Origin: an uncultured Acidaminococcus sp.
Lineage (GTDB): Bacteria; Bacillota; Negativicutes; Acidaminococcales; Acidaminococcaceae
Length of the DNA: 44,404 nucleotides
NCBI GenBank assembly: GCA_902796945.1
Contig: CADBQR010000086.1
Span: forward strand, 1 to 44,404
Reading direction: 5' to 3'
Below, piece by piece: positions 33,445 through 41,354 of the stretch. The notes under the pieces were generated by a model, which was not told where the DNA came from, searched no databases, and was given only the letters and a program-made list of their open reading frames with translations. The position numbers and the translations under genes are program-made. Each line of letters opens with the position of its first letter. Positions within the stretch are counted from its first letter, which is position 1.

Positions 33445-34535
33445 TGTGCATTCACCTCCTCAGGTTTTGCTTCATAATAGCGGGGCTGCAGGAAAGCCAG
33501 GCCGACTTCCTGATTTTCGGCAACCGGGTCGCGTTGCATGACATCAAGGGCATTGGACTGCATCCGAATGGTCCGGTCACCGAGACGAATGAAATAAATG
33601 TATTCACTGCCCAGGAAAATGATCCGTTCAATGGTGCCCCGGACGGGGGAATTTTCATCAAAGACGATATCATTCAGGCGTACGCCCATTTCCATCGGTT
33701 TTCCTGAAGCAAAGATTTCAGCAGGGCAGCTGTCATAGGGGAATTTCCTGCCGCCCGCTTCCAGATAGGTATGATCCTTTTCTCGAACCAGGGGGAAGAA
33801 ATTCGATACGCCAATGAATTCAAAGACAAAACGGTTGGCCGGACGCAGAATGATGTCCTCATCCTGACCAATCTGGCAGAGCGAACCATCCCGGTCCATG
33901 ATGGCCATGATATCGCACAATTGCAGGGCGGCTTCCTGATCATGGGTGATGTACAGGATGGTTGTTCCGATATCATGCTGGATCAGGCGGATTTCATTCA
34001 GCATTTCCTCGCGCAGCTTGGCATCGAGGTTGGTAATCGGTTCATCCATGATGATGACTTCATCACTGGAAACAAGGGCCCTGGCGATGGCAACACGCTG
34101 TTGCTGACCACCGGACAACTGGCTTGGCAAATGATCCTCATAACCGGTCATACGGACCTGTTCCAGGGCATGGTGGGCGCGGGCTTCCCGTTCCTCTTTC
34201 GGCAGCCCCATTTTCTTCATCGGATAGAGGACGTTTTCCCAAACTGTCATATGCGGCCAGACGGCATAGTCCTGGAAAACAACGCCGATATGACGGTTTT
34301 CCGGAGGGACGTTGATGCCGCGGTCCGCATCAAAGAGGCAGCGGTCTCCTACATAGATGGCACCCGTTTCCGGCTTGATGAATCCCAACAGACAGCGGAC
34401 CAGGGTGGTCTTGCCGCAGCCGGAAGGACCGACCAGACAGAGAATCTGGCTTTCTTCCACCGTCAGGGACAGATTCTTGAAAATACAATGTTTACCATAA
34501 TGAAAGGTAACGTTTTCAAAGCGCACATTGGCCAT
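33441..34535 (-). CDS. ABC transporter ATPase (Fe3+/anion importer type), first copy
   Basis: A 364-residue ATPase with Walker [10 protein letters not shown], signature [14 protein letters not shown], Walker B EVIIMDEPITNLD and switch THDQEAAL. The Walker B region is less usual than in its operon partner (VIIMDEPITNLD). The C-terminal domain again resembles TOBE. The gene follows the binding-protein gene after 137 bp that include a terminator-like hairpin, and overlaps the permease start by 4 nt. AGAGGTG precedes the ATG. Confidence 0.9.
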   Translation of the reverse strand: MANVRFENVTFHYGKHCIFKNLSLTVEESQILCLVGPSGCGKTTLVRCLLGFIKPETGAIYVGDRCLFDADRGINVPPENRHIGVVFQDYAVWPHMTVWENVLYPMKKMGLPKEEREARAHHALEQVRMTGYEDHLPSQLSGGQQQRVAIARALVSSDEVIIMDEPITNLDAKLREEMLNEIRLIQHDIGTTILYITHDQEAALQLCDIMAIMDRDGSLCQIGQDEDIILRPANRFVFEFIGVSNFFPLVREKDHTYLEAGGRKFPYDSCPAEIFASGKPMEMGVRLNDIVFDENSPVRGTIERIIFLGSEYIYFIRLGDRTIRMQSNALDVMQRDPVAENQEVGLAFLQPRYYEAKPEEVNAQ

Positions 34536-34609
34536 TCTCTTATCACCTCTTTCTCCAGTCCGGGGACCGGTATTGCCTGTTCCGGTTCCTCCGGTCTGAC
34601 GAAATTAAA

Positions 34610-34661
34610 TATGAAAAAGGAAAAGAAGGGAGGCGCATGATTCCCGTCCTCCGCTTCTTTT
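34610..34661 (-). terminator. Partial terminator between binding-protein and ATPase genes
   Basis: On the minus strand AAAAGAAG-C-GGAGG pairs with CCTCC-CTTCTTTT (one bulged base), followed by CCTTTTTCAT. It starts 12 nt after the binding-protein stop. A second GC-rich hairpin without a T tract lies at about 34560-34600. This would leave the binding protein in excess over the membrane parts. Confidence 0.7.
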
Positions 34662-34672
34662 CAAAAGAAAAC

Positions 34673-35698
34673 TTATTTCTTGAAAATCTTGTCAAAGTCA
34701 GCCAGCATGGACTTAGCGTCTTTTGCCAGTTTTGCCAGATCGACTTTCATGGCACGTTTCGCAATATCCTCAATCGTTACGCTCTTTTGTTTTACGTCCT
34801 TACGAACGGAAAGCATATTGTTCTGGACAAGGACTTCCTGACCTTCTTTGGAGAGGATGAAGTCATACAGTTTCTTTGCGTTTTCCTCGTTCTTCGCACC
34901 CTTTACCAGTGCAATGGGGCTGTAAATGGAAACGATGTCTTCCTTCGGGTATACGAATTCAATCTTGGAACCTTTTGCCTTCAGGTTTTCCGTTACATAG
35001 TCCAGGCACATACCCACTTTATAGGCTCCAGCGGCAATCTGGTTATGGGTAGCCGTCGTACCGGACTGCAGTTCCGTTCCATTGCCCTTCAGTTTTTCAA
35101 AATAGGCCTTGCCGTATTTCGGATTGGCCATGAGGGCACCGACGGCGTATTTCGTTGTTCCTGCCGTGCCCGGGTCGGTCATGACAATCTGCCCTTTCCA
35201 TTTCGGATCCAGCAGGTCATTCCAGGTCTTCGGGGCTTCGTCCTTGGAAACTGTGTTGGGGTTATAGGCAATGCCCATGTTCATCATGCGGGCACCGGTA
35301 TAGTATCCTTCCGGATCGATGAAGATCTTATCGATGTTCTTGGCTTCCGGGGAAGTATATTTTGCGAGGATGCCCATGGATTTGAACCCGATATAGTCGG
35401 CAGGGTCACCGACCCAGATCAGGTCAGCTGCAACCTGGCCGGATTTGGCTTCCGTCGAGATCTTTGTGATTACCTTGCCCGTACCGGCAAAGTAGTAATC
35501 CATGGTAATATCCGGATACTTTTTCTCAAAGGCTTTCTTGATGGCGTTCAGCTGGTCTTCCTGCATGGAAGAGTAGAGCATGACTGTTTTTCCGGAGGAT
35601 TTCTTTTCCTTCCCGGCATTTCCGCCGCCGCCACAGGCCGCTGTAGCCAGTGCCAGGGAACAAAGCAATCCTGCTGCAACCATTTTTTTCCAATTCAT
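34673..35698 (-). CDS. Extracellular solute-binding lipoprotein (FbpA/AfuA-like)
   Basis: A 341-residue binding protein. The signal MNWKKMVAAGLLCSLALATAAC ends in a lipobox with Cys22, followed by a Gly-rich linker. The mature protein starts VMLYSSMQEDQLNAIKKAFE, the typical beginning of the FbpA/AfuA/PhnS class, and has DLIWVGDPADY and a PKTWNDLLDPKWKGQI stretch common to it. Candidate ligands are ferric iron, phosphonates or sugar phosphates; the tyrosine pair that binds iron in FbpA is not clear to me here (one region reads GMCLDYVTEN instead). First gene of the operon; AAGGAGG precedes the ATG. Confidence 0.88.
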   Translation of the reverse strand: MNWKKMVAAGLLCSLALATAACGGGGNAGKEKKSSGKTVMLYSSMQEDQLNAIKKAFEKKYPDITMDYYFAGTGKVITKISTEAKSGQVAADLIWVGDPADYIGFKSMGILAKYTSPEAKNIDKIFIDPEGYYTGARMMNMGIAYNPNTVSKDEAPKTWNDLLDPKWKGQIVMTDPGTAGTTKYAVGALMANPKYGKAYFEKLKGNGTELQSGTTATHNQIAAGAYKVGMCLDYVTENLKAKGSKIEFVYPKEDIVSIYSPIALVKGAKNEENAKKLYDFILSKEGQEVLVQNNMLSVRKDVKQKSVTIEDIAKRAMKVDLAKLAKDAKSMLADFDKIFKK

Positions 35699-35828
35699 AC
35701 AAATGCCTCCTTACTGAACTTCGTAAAATTGGCTCGAAAAAAAGAATTTTACAAAATCCTTTCAATATTTTTACATAAATTTTACCATAAATTTATAATG
35801 AATACCATAAAATACAAAATAATTTGAA

Positions 35829-35858
35829 ATTATATACAATTATGAAGATACGTGTTAA
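35829..35858 (-). promoter_or_regulatory. Promoter of the ABC importer operon
   Basis: On the minus strand TTAACA (35853-35858), 18 bp, perfect TATAAT (35829-35834). The leader is about 125 nt and very A/T-rich. I see no clear Fur box. The rest of the 436-bp gap (35860-36060) shows no gene. Confidence 0.6.
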
Positions 35859-36062
35859 ATCATCATATATAATCGGGTGAATCCTTGTATAGCGACTGTT
35901 TTTTCTGAGGAATAAAATCGGTAGAACGGCTTATCTCGTCCGAAAAGATTCCTAGTATTGAAATAAAAAGCAGGGGGATCATCGCGTTCTGGCCGTTGGG
36001 AAAACGGAAAGCAGGTCTTTATTGCTGTTCCTGGAGCTTTTTCTTTCCCTTTTTCAAAATCC

Positions 36063-36071
36063 TGCTATAAT
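36063..36071 (+). promoter_or_regulatory. Extended -10 promoter of the DUF2939 gene
   Basis: TGC-TATAAT gives a perfect extended -10. The start codon is 64 nt downstream, with AAGGAGA 8 nt before it. Confidence 0.6.
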
Positions 36072-36134
36072 AGAACGGTGCAAGTTTTGAGGAAGGGCAT
36101 CTGTCTGCCCTTTTTTCGCAAGGAGATGCAGTTC

Positions 36135-37211
36135 ATGACCAATATGAATGACCGATACAGTGAAGAATATGATCGCATGAAGAAGGGAATTCCGTTAACG
36201 GAGGAACCGTTGGAAGATAAGAAAGCTGCGAGGAAGAAGCGCCGTCGCAGGGAAATCCTGCTGGCCGCCCTCCTGCTCGCAGTCAGCGCGCTTTCCTGGT
36301 ACTTCTTTTACTATACCAGGACGCCGCGTTATGCAGTCCGGGAAATCCGGGATTCCGTGCGGGAACATGATCTTGTCACTTTCCATAAACGGGTGGACCT
36401 GGATGGCCTGCTTTCCAAGGGCTTTGATGCCGTTCGGGAAGCGGAATGGCAGCATACGGAAAATGGCGAATTCAGTGAAGAAGATAAACCCACGTATGTC
36501 GCCCATATGAAAGAAGTTGTTGAAAACGGCATCAGGAACGGGGACTGGAGCGACTCCTACCGGAAGAGCCAGCCGGAAAAAGCACTGAAGGTCAATCTGG
36601 GCAATCTTTCCATGCAGGACATCAGGGGCGCAAAGGAATCTGGCAACCAGGCTTTTGTCAATGTAGTGATGGAAAATGAGGACCTGGGAAGCCGGGACAA
36701 CCTGGTACTCCGTCTTCGCAAAGGTCGGGAAGGCTGGAAACTGGAAGAAATCATGAACCTCACCTGGTATTATGGGAAAATCCTGGACCGTCGTGGTGAA
36801 GCTTCCGGAAAGACTGCCGGAAACAGCCGTACCACTCCTTCCGATGAAGAAATCGCACTTTATCAGGCAATAAGGGATCAGATAACCAGGGAAGTACCGG
36901 AAGCCAAAGTTATTTTGGAGCACCTGCCTGAACCGGGCAAGGAAAACGGAAAGTCCCTGACAAAGGAGGAAATCAGGGATTTACCGAAAAAGGCCGAAAA
37001 AGTAAAGGATATCCTTGACAAACCCATTGTTGGAAGCATCCTCCGCGGCCTGTTGGAACATCAAAGCGAACTGGAGGCGAAAACCAGGGAACTGCTGGAG
37101 ACACTCCGCAATGGAAACGAAACCCAGGAGCTCATGAAGGAAATCAGTCATAACCAGCAGCTGCTGAAACTGGGCAACCAGGTATTGCATATGATCCTGC
37201 AATATATGTAA
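36135..37211 (+). CDS. Membrane-anchored DUF2939-type protein
   Basis: A 358-residue protein with a highly charged cytoplasmic start (KKAARKKRRRRE), one membrane segment (about 41-60) and an external domain. The part after the membrane, TPRYAVREIRDSVREHDLVTFHKRVDLDG (read from residue 63 on), matches the beginning of DUF2939 domains, in which a cysteine-free alpha/beta fold of unknown function recurs. The C-terminal third is helical and rich in Glu and Lys. The start at 36135 is chosen for spacing from AAGGAGA. It has its own promoter and terminator. No function can be given. Confidence 0.75.
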   Translation: MTNMNDRYSEEYDRMKKGIPLTEEPLEDKKAARKKRRRREILLAALLLAVSALSWYFFYYTRTPRYAVREIRDSVREHDLVTFHKRVDLDGLLSKGFDAVREAEWQHTENGEFSEEDKPTYVAHMKEVVENGIRNGDWSDSYRKSQPEKALKVNLGNLSMQDIRGAKESGNQAFVNVVMENEDLGSRDNLVLRLRKGREGWKLEEIMNLTWYYGKILDRRGEASGKTAGNSRTTPSDEEIALYQAIRDQITREVPEAKVILEHLPEPGKENGKSLTKEEIRDLPKKAEKVKDILDKPIVGSILRGLLEHQSELEAKTRELLETLRNGNETQELMKEISHNQQLLKLGNQVLHMILQYM

Positions 37212-37242
37212 GGAGCGGGAAGGGAATTTTCACGTACGATGG

Positions 37243-37288
37243 CAGGAAAATCGCAGGCTTGATACAACTTGCGATTTTCCTGTTTTTT
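37243..37288 (+). terminator. Terminator of the DUF2939 gene
   Basis: CAGGAAAATCGCA and TGCGATTTTCCTG form a perfect 13-bp stem, followed by TTTTTT. Confidence 0.93.
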
Positions 37289-37385
37289 TATTGGAATGAC
37301 CATCCTGGGGAACCCTTTTTTGACCGCTGCTGCCGTTTTGACCACTTGGAAAAACAGGACGACCTGAAAAAATCAGGGCCCGGTG

Positions 37386-37414
37386 TTGGCGCAGGGCAAA
37401 AACACGGGTATAAT
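37386..37414 (+). promoter_or_regulatory. Promoter of niaR
   Basis: TTGGCG (37386-37391), 17 bp, perfect TATAAT (37409-37414). The leader is about 125 nt and contains a small hairpin ATGGCC-N8-GGCCAT near 37483-37502. No obvious palindrome of the NiaR operator type is seen. Confidence 0.65.
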
Positions 37415-37544
37415 AAACATAACAGCCACCATCGAATCAACAGAAGAGGAACATGAAGGGTTTTCAGGTGGCACTCCGGACGATGGCCTTTCGTTGGGCC
37501 ATACGATTGCCGGGTGGGGGTAAAGGAAAAAAGGAAGGGAAATT

Positions 37545-38060
37545 ATGGAAAGCAATGAAGGTGTAAAAAGACGGGAAAAGATCAAGGAAAAGCTTCGGGA
37601 AGCCAAGGCCCCGGTTTCCGGGTCGGAACTGGCCCGCAAATTTCATGTGAGCCGTCAGGTCATTGTGCAGGATATAGCGCTGCTGCGTGCTGCTGAAGAA
37701 CCCATAATTGCAACGCCGCGGGGTTACCTGATCCAGTCGGATGAAAGGCGCGTACGTCGTTTTAAGGTGCGTCATGACCTGTCCCGCATGGAAGAGGAAC
37801 TTAATATATTTGTGGATGCCGGTGCGACGGTACGGAATGTGATCATCGAGCATCCTGTCTATGGCACCCTGGAAGGAATCCTGAACCTTTCCAGCCGGCG
37901 GGACATTCGCCAGTTTATGGAAAAGATCCATGCCCATCCTGATGCACCTCTTATGAATATTGCCGGTGGTCTCCACTACCATACCGTGGAGGCGCCGAGC
38001 CTGGAAGCCCTGGATGAAATTCGGGATACCCTGGAAAAAGCAGGCATCCTGGTGAAATAA
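37545..38060 (+). CDS. niaR: Niacin-responsive repressor NiaR (YrxA, 3H-domain)
   Basis: A 171-residue regulator. The N-terminal HTH_11 domain (about 8-62) has GSELARKFHVSRQVIVQDIA. The rest is a 3H domain, named for three conserved His-containing segments, here EHPVYG (102-107), IHAHPDAPL (128-136) and GGLHYHTVEA (141-150). NiaR represses NAD synthesis and niacin uptake genes when niacin is present, with a metal ion bound in the 3H domain. No NAD gene lies nearby, so it acts elsewhere. AAGGAAGGG precedes the ATG. Confidence 0.9.
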   Translation: MESNEGVKRREKIKEKLREAKAPVSGSELARKFHVSRQVIVQDIALLRAAEEPIIATPRGYLIQSDERRVRRFKVRHDLSRMEEELNIFVDAGATVRNVIIEHPVYGTLEGILNLSSRRDIRQFMEKIHAHPDAPLMNIAGGLHYHTVEAPSLEALDEIRDTLEKAGILVK

Positions 38061-38171
38061 TGGACCCGGAGACGAAGCGGCTCTGCCGGCAGGACGCTGG
38101 TTTATCCGGTTAAAGCCGCTGAACGGAAAGGACGTAATAACAGGGGCTATTGGAGAGGTCGTGGAATCATC

Positions 38172-38945
38172 ATGAAAACAGCAGATAAATCGCTTCGGAA
38201 CCGGCTCCTTCTTTATGCCCGCAAAACATATGGCACAGAGCCGGACTACCCCTGGACGTCCGCACCGGGCTATGCCGTTCTACGGCATAAGGAAAATCGC
38301 AGGTGGTACGGCATCATCATGAATGTGACCCCCGATAAAATCGGCGCCAAAGGGAGAAGGGAACTGGATATCCTTTGTTTCAAGGTGCAGGACCGCATGT
38401 ACCATGACATGCTGCTGCAGGAACCGGGTTACGGGCCGGCTTACCATATGAACCGGCTGCATTGGCTGGCGGTCCGGCTTGACGGGTCGGTTCCTCTGAA
38501 GGAAGTGTGCAGCCGCCTGGGTGAAAGTTACCTCGCCACGTTGGCCAGGCAGAAGAAAAAGGCCTTCCGCGGGCCAAAGGAGTGGCTTGTGCCGGCGAAC
38601 GCCCATTATTATGACCCGTTGAAATTCTTTGACGGAAAGGACGAAATGATGTATAAGCAGGGCAGTGATATCCGCGTCGGGGATACGGTCTACATCTATG
38701 CCGGTCTTCCCATTGGTGCTGTCCTGTATCGCTGTAAGGCCACCGAGGTTGACATACCTGCCAATGAGGTGGACCAGTATCAGATCCGGACCACCCATCG
38801 AATGCGCCTGCATCTGGAAGAACGGTATCCAACCAATCAATTTACCCGTGCCCTGATGAAAGAAGAATATGGCGTCTACTCGGTGCGCAGTCCCCGCAGT
38901 GTGCCCTATGGTCTTTCCCTGGCCCTGCGTCATAAGGAAGAATAG
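38172..38945 (+). CDS. MmcQ/YjbR domain fused to an EVE-like domain
   Basis: A 257-residue two-domain protein. Residues about 5-118 are MmcQ/YjbR-like (WTSAPGYAVLRHKENRRWYG, LDILCFK, RLHWLAVRLDGSVP). Residues about 138-255 resemble the EVE/PUA-like fold (EWLVPANAHYYDPLKFFDG, IRVGDTVYIYAGLPIGAVLY). MmcQ/YjbR domains are a small DNA-binding-like fold of unclear role. EVE domains bind modified nucleobases. The fusion therefore suggests a nucleic-acid-related function, but nothing in the neighbourhood tests this. It is transcribed with or just after niaR; 111 bp separate them. Confidence 0.72.
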   Translation: MKTADKSLRNRLLLYARKTYGTEPDYPWTSAPGYAVLRHKENRRWYGIIMNVTPDKIGAKGRRELDILCFKVQDRMYHDMLLQEPGYGPAYHMNRLHWLAVRLDGSVPLKEVCSRLGESYLATLARQKKKAFRGPKEWLVPANAHYYDPLKFFDGKDEMMYKQGSDIRVGDTVYIYAGLPIGAVLYRCKATEVDIPANEVDQYQIRTTHRMRLHLEERYPTNQFTRALMKEEYGVYSVRSPRSVPYGLSLALRHKEE

Positions 38946-39060
38946 CCATGTTTCCCGGGAATGCCGCGGTTCCGCCGATGTTCTTTCCGGATTGGCAACC
39001 AGGACGCGGCTTCCTGTCAGGAAGCGGGGGTGCCCGAATGGTCCGGAAAACATGACAAAA

Positions 39061-39106
39061 ACCGGAAATATCCCTGATCTGCAAGGATATTTCCGGTTTT
39101 ATTTTT
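39061..39106. terminator. Bidirectional terminator
   Basis: ACCGGAAATATCC and GGATATTTCCGGT form a perfect 13-bp stem, with TTTTATTTTTT on the plus strand and TTTTT on the minus strand. It separates the convergent MmcQ-EVE and PNPOx-like genes. Confidence 0.92.
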
Positions 39107-39120
39107 TCTGTTTCGGTGCC

Positions 39121-39597
39121 CTATTTTTCATGCACCCGTTTTCCCGTCATGTGATCGATATGAAGGACCAGAGCCTGCAAATGGCCGCTTGTCCCGGCCA
39201 GGACAGCTTCTACGCTTTTCGCGTCAGGGTAGTATTTAAGCCCGATGGGGCGGGCCTTTTCAATGATTTCTTCTTCCTTGTCCAGGATTTCGATATGGCC
39301 GAACAGAATGACGCTGGTCACGTACCAGGCCCAGTCGCCCTCTTTTTTATATCCTTGATCAAGAACGGTCAGACTGACTTTGCTGCATCGCCTGAGGGCA
39401 TCCATCTTATGGCCTTCCTTGGCCCCGTGCAGGTATACTTCGTTCGTTTCCTCATCATAGTAAAAATTGACAGGCACCCCGTAAGGATATCCATCATCCC
39501 CAAGAACGGAAAGAACAGCCCGGCGTCCTTCCTTCAGGACACGGATACATTCTTCCCGGGATACTTCCTGTTTGAAGCGTCGCATGGCTCGAAACAT
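39121..39597 (-). CDS. PNPOx-like flavin-binding protein (NimA-related)
   Basis: A 158-residue split-barrel protein of the pyridoxamine 5'-phosphate oxidase-like fold. Features are MRRFKQEVSREECIRVL, AVLSVLGDDGYPYGVPVNFY and YLHGAKEGHKMDALRR, the pattern of NimA-type and related flavoproteins. Nim proteins reduce nitroimidazoles, but most relatives have unknown roles, so no resistance is implied. The start at 39597 is set by GGGAGG 9 nt upstream; a longer version has no such site. It is a single leftward gene. Confidence 0.87.
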   Translation of the reverse strand: MFRAMRRFKQEVSREECIRVLKEGRRAVLSVLGDDGYPYGVPVNFYYDEETNEVYLHGAKEGHKMDALRRCSKVSLTVLDQGYKKEGDWAWYVTSVILFGHIEILDKEEEIIEKARPIGLKYYPDAKSVEAVLAGTSGHLQALVLHIDHMTGKRVHEK

Positions 39598-39717
39598 AAA
39601 ACAAGACCTCCCTTGACTGCTGATTGTCCAAAACAGGGCCTGGAAGCTGCCCATTGGTTTTGTTCATTGTACCATGGGACAGGGAAAAAAGGAATCATTG
39701 CCAGGAAAGCAGGAAAC

Positions 39718-39742
39718 CGGGGGAAAAATTATTTTTCCCCCG
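39718..39742. terminator. Isolated perfect hairpin in the 39.6-40.0 kb gap
   Basis: CGGGGGAAAAAT and ATTTTTCCCCCG form a perfect 12-bp stem around a single T. No gene end is near on either strand: both neighbours start away from it. A loop of one base must open to form, so the lower GC part is the stable section. The remaining gap holds no gene; TATACT at about 39906 may be the -10 of the M20 gene. Confidence 0.5.
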
Positions 39743-39994
39743 CAGCTTCCCTTGATGCGGAGTGCTTTTACAGGGCCCTTTCGCATTTTTTCAGGGAAAG
39801 GGACGTTCTGTTTGCACCGCCGACAGGAATCTACTGGTTCCGGTTTGGTCGGGAGCGGTTCCCCAAAAAGCAGAACCTGTTCATACTTTTCAGTCATTTT
39901 TTTGATATACTATGGGTAACGTGACAAAAGGGGATTTTCTTCCCGCTGATCCGGATTACCGGACGCATTGGAAGAAAACCAGGAGGTCATCTTT

Positions 39995-41182
39995 ATGAAG
40001 GAGGTCAGGCAGGACATGGACAGAAACAAAATCGTCGAAGCAGCGAGAAAAGGAGCAGAGGCCTGTGAAAAGTTCGAAATCGAAAAACTCAAGGCATTTT
40101 CCCGCATTGACTGTGGAACGGGGAACGAGGCAGGAAATAAAAAAGCCGTAGCCATCGTTGACGAAATGCTGCATCAGATCAAGGGAATCGTTATTGAACA
40201 CAAGCATTTCCCCGGATATGGGGATGTCGTGGTGGGCCGGCTGAAACCGGAGCATCCGACGGGCAAAATCATTTTGAATGCCCATACGGATACCGTCTTC
40301 AAGGAAGGCGATGCCGTCCGGCATCCATTCCATGTGGAAGAGGACCGGGCATACGGTCTGGGAATTGCGGACTGCAAGGGCGGCATCATTGTAGCCATCC
40401 ATGCTGTCAAGATCATGCAGGATGCGGGCCTCCTGCCGGACAAGGAAATCGTATTCATCTTCAACTGTGACGAGGAAGTAGGAAGCCCTGTCGGGACCAA
40501 GGTGTTCGAGGAGGAGCTGCCCAATACGGAAATGTTCTTTGCTTTTGAACCGGCCCGGCTGGAAAATGGGGTGCTGACGGCCCGTAAGAGTTCCTGCATC
40601 ATCAAGGTCGACGTGAAGGGAAAACAGGCCCATGCCGGTGTTAATTATTCGGAAGGTCGCAGTGCCATTACCGAGGTGGCCCATATTATCCAGCGCTTCT
40701 ATGAAAGCAATATCGATGAGCGGGGCATTCAGTTCAATTGCGGTCCTGTCGTCAATGATGACGTTGTCAACATTGTTTCCGGCCATGCGACGGCAACCCT
40801 GGGTGTACGGGTGGCCTGCCAGGCCGATATTGATACGGTCAGGGCCATCGTCCAAAAAATCAATGACGAACCGCCCTACATTGAAGGGGTTGAGGAAAAA
40901 GTCTTTATTGAAAAGATGAAACAGCCCATGGAACGGAATGATAAAAATGTGGCCCTGTACAAAAAAGTCTACGAGGCGGGAAAACTGCTGGGCTATGAAC
41001 TGCCGGAACAGTCCAGCGGCGGCAGCGGCGATGCCAACTTCTTCAGCGGCCATGGGGTTGCTTCCGTGGATGCCCTGGGACCCTATATGTACAAGATCCA
41101 TTCTACGGAAGAATCCATGAGGCTTTCTTCCATGAAAGAAAAGACAGAACTCTTTGCCGTGGTTCTTGGAACGCTGTCATAA
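39995..41182 (+). CDS. M20-family metallopeptidase, glutamate carboxypeptidase-like
   Basis: A 395-residue zinc-dependent peptidase of the M20A/CPG2 type. Metal and catalytic motifs are NAHTDTV, GLGIADCKGG, CDEEVGS (catalytic Glu) and GGSGDANFFS. These fit carboxypeptidase G2 and related enzymes that release C-terminal glutamate or cleave N-acyl amino acids. The start at 39995 follows AGGAGG by 8 nt; a second ATG at 40016 also has AAGGAGG. The gene is a single transcription unit converging on a transporter gene. Substrate is inferred from family only. Confidence 0.86.
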   Translation: MKEVRQDMDRNKIVEAARKGAEACEKFEIEKLKAFSRIDCGTGNEAGNKKAVAIVDEMLHQIKGIVIEHKHFPGYGDVVVGRLKPEHPTGKIILNAHTDTVFKEGDAVRHPFHVEEDRAYGLGIADCKGGIIVAIHAVKIMQDAGLLPDKEIVFIFNCDEEVGSPVGTKVFEEELPNTEMFFAFEPARLENGVLTARKSSCIIKVDVKGKQAHAGVNYSEGRSAITEVAHIIQRFYESNIDERGIQFNCGPVVNDDVVNIVSGHATATLGVRVACQADIDTVRAIVQKINDEPPYIEGVEEKVFIEKMKQPMERNDKNVALYKKVYEAGKLLGYELPEQSSGGSGDANFFSGHGVASVDALGPYMYKIHSTEESMRLSSMKEKTELFAVVLGTLS

Positions 41183-41187
41183 AAAGT

Positions 41188-41225
41188 AAAAGAACTGCCA
41201 TTTTTCGATTTGGCAGTTCTTTTTT
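41188..41225. terminator. Bidirectional terminator
   Basis: AAAAGAACTGCCA and TGGCAGTTCTTTT form a perfect 13-bp stem. T tracts occur on both strands (TTTTTT and TTTTACTTTTT), so it can serve the M20 gene and the leftward transporter gene. Confidence 0.9.
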
Positions 41226-41354
41226 GTTGTCTTCATCCGATTGACGGAATCCGATGGATACCCTGCTTTCCGACGATGGCCCGTGCCTTTCCCCTGCGGT
41301 ACAGGCAACTGATATGTGGGGCCGGACCGCTTCTGCGAAATTTGCTGTCAAGCG

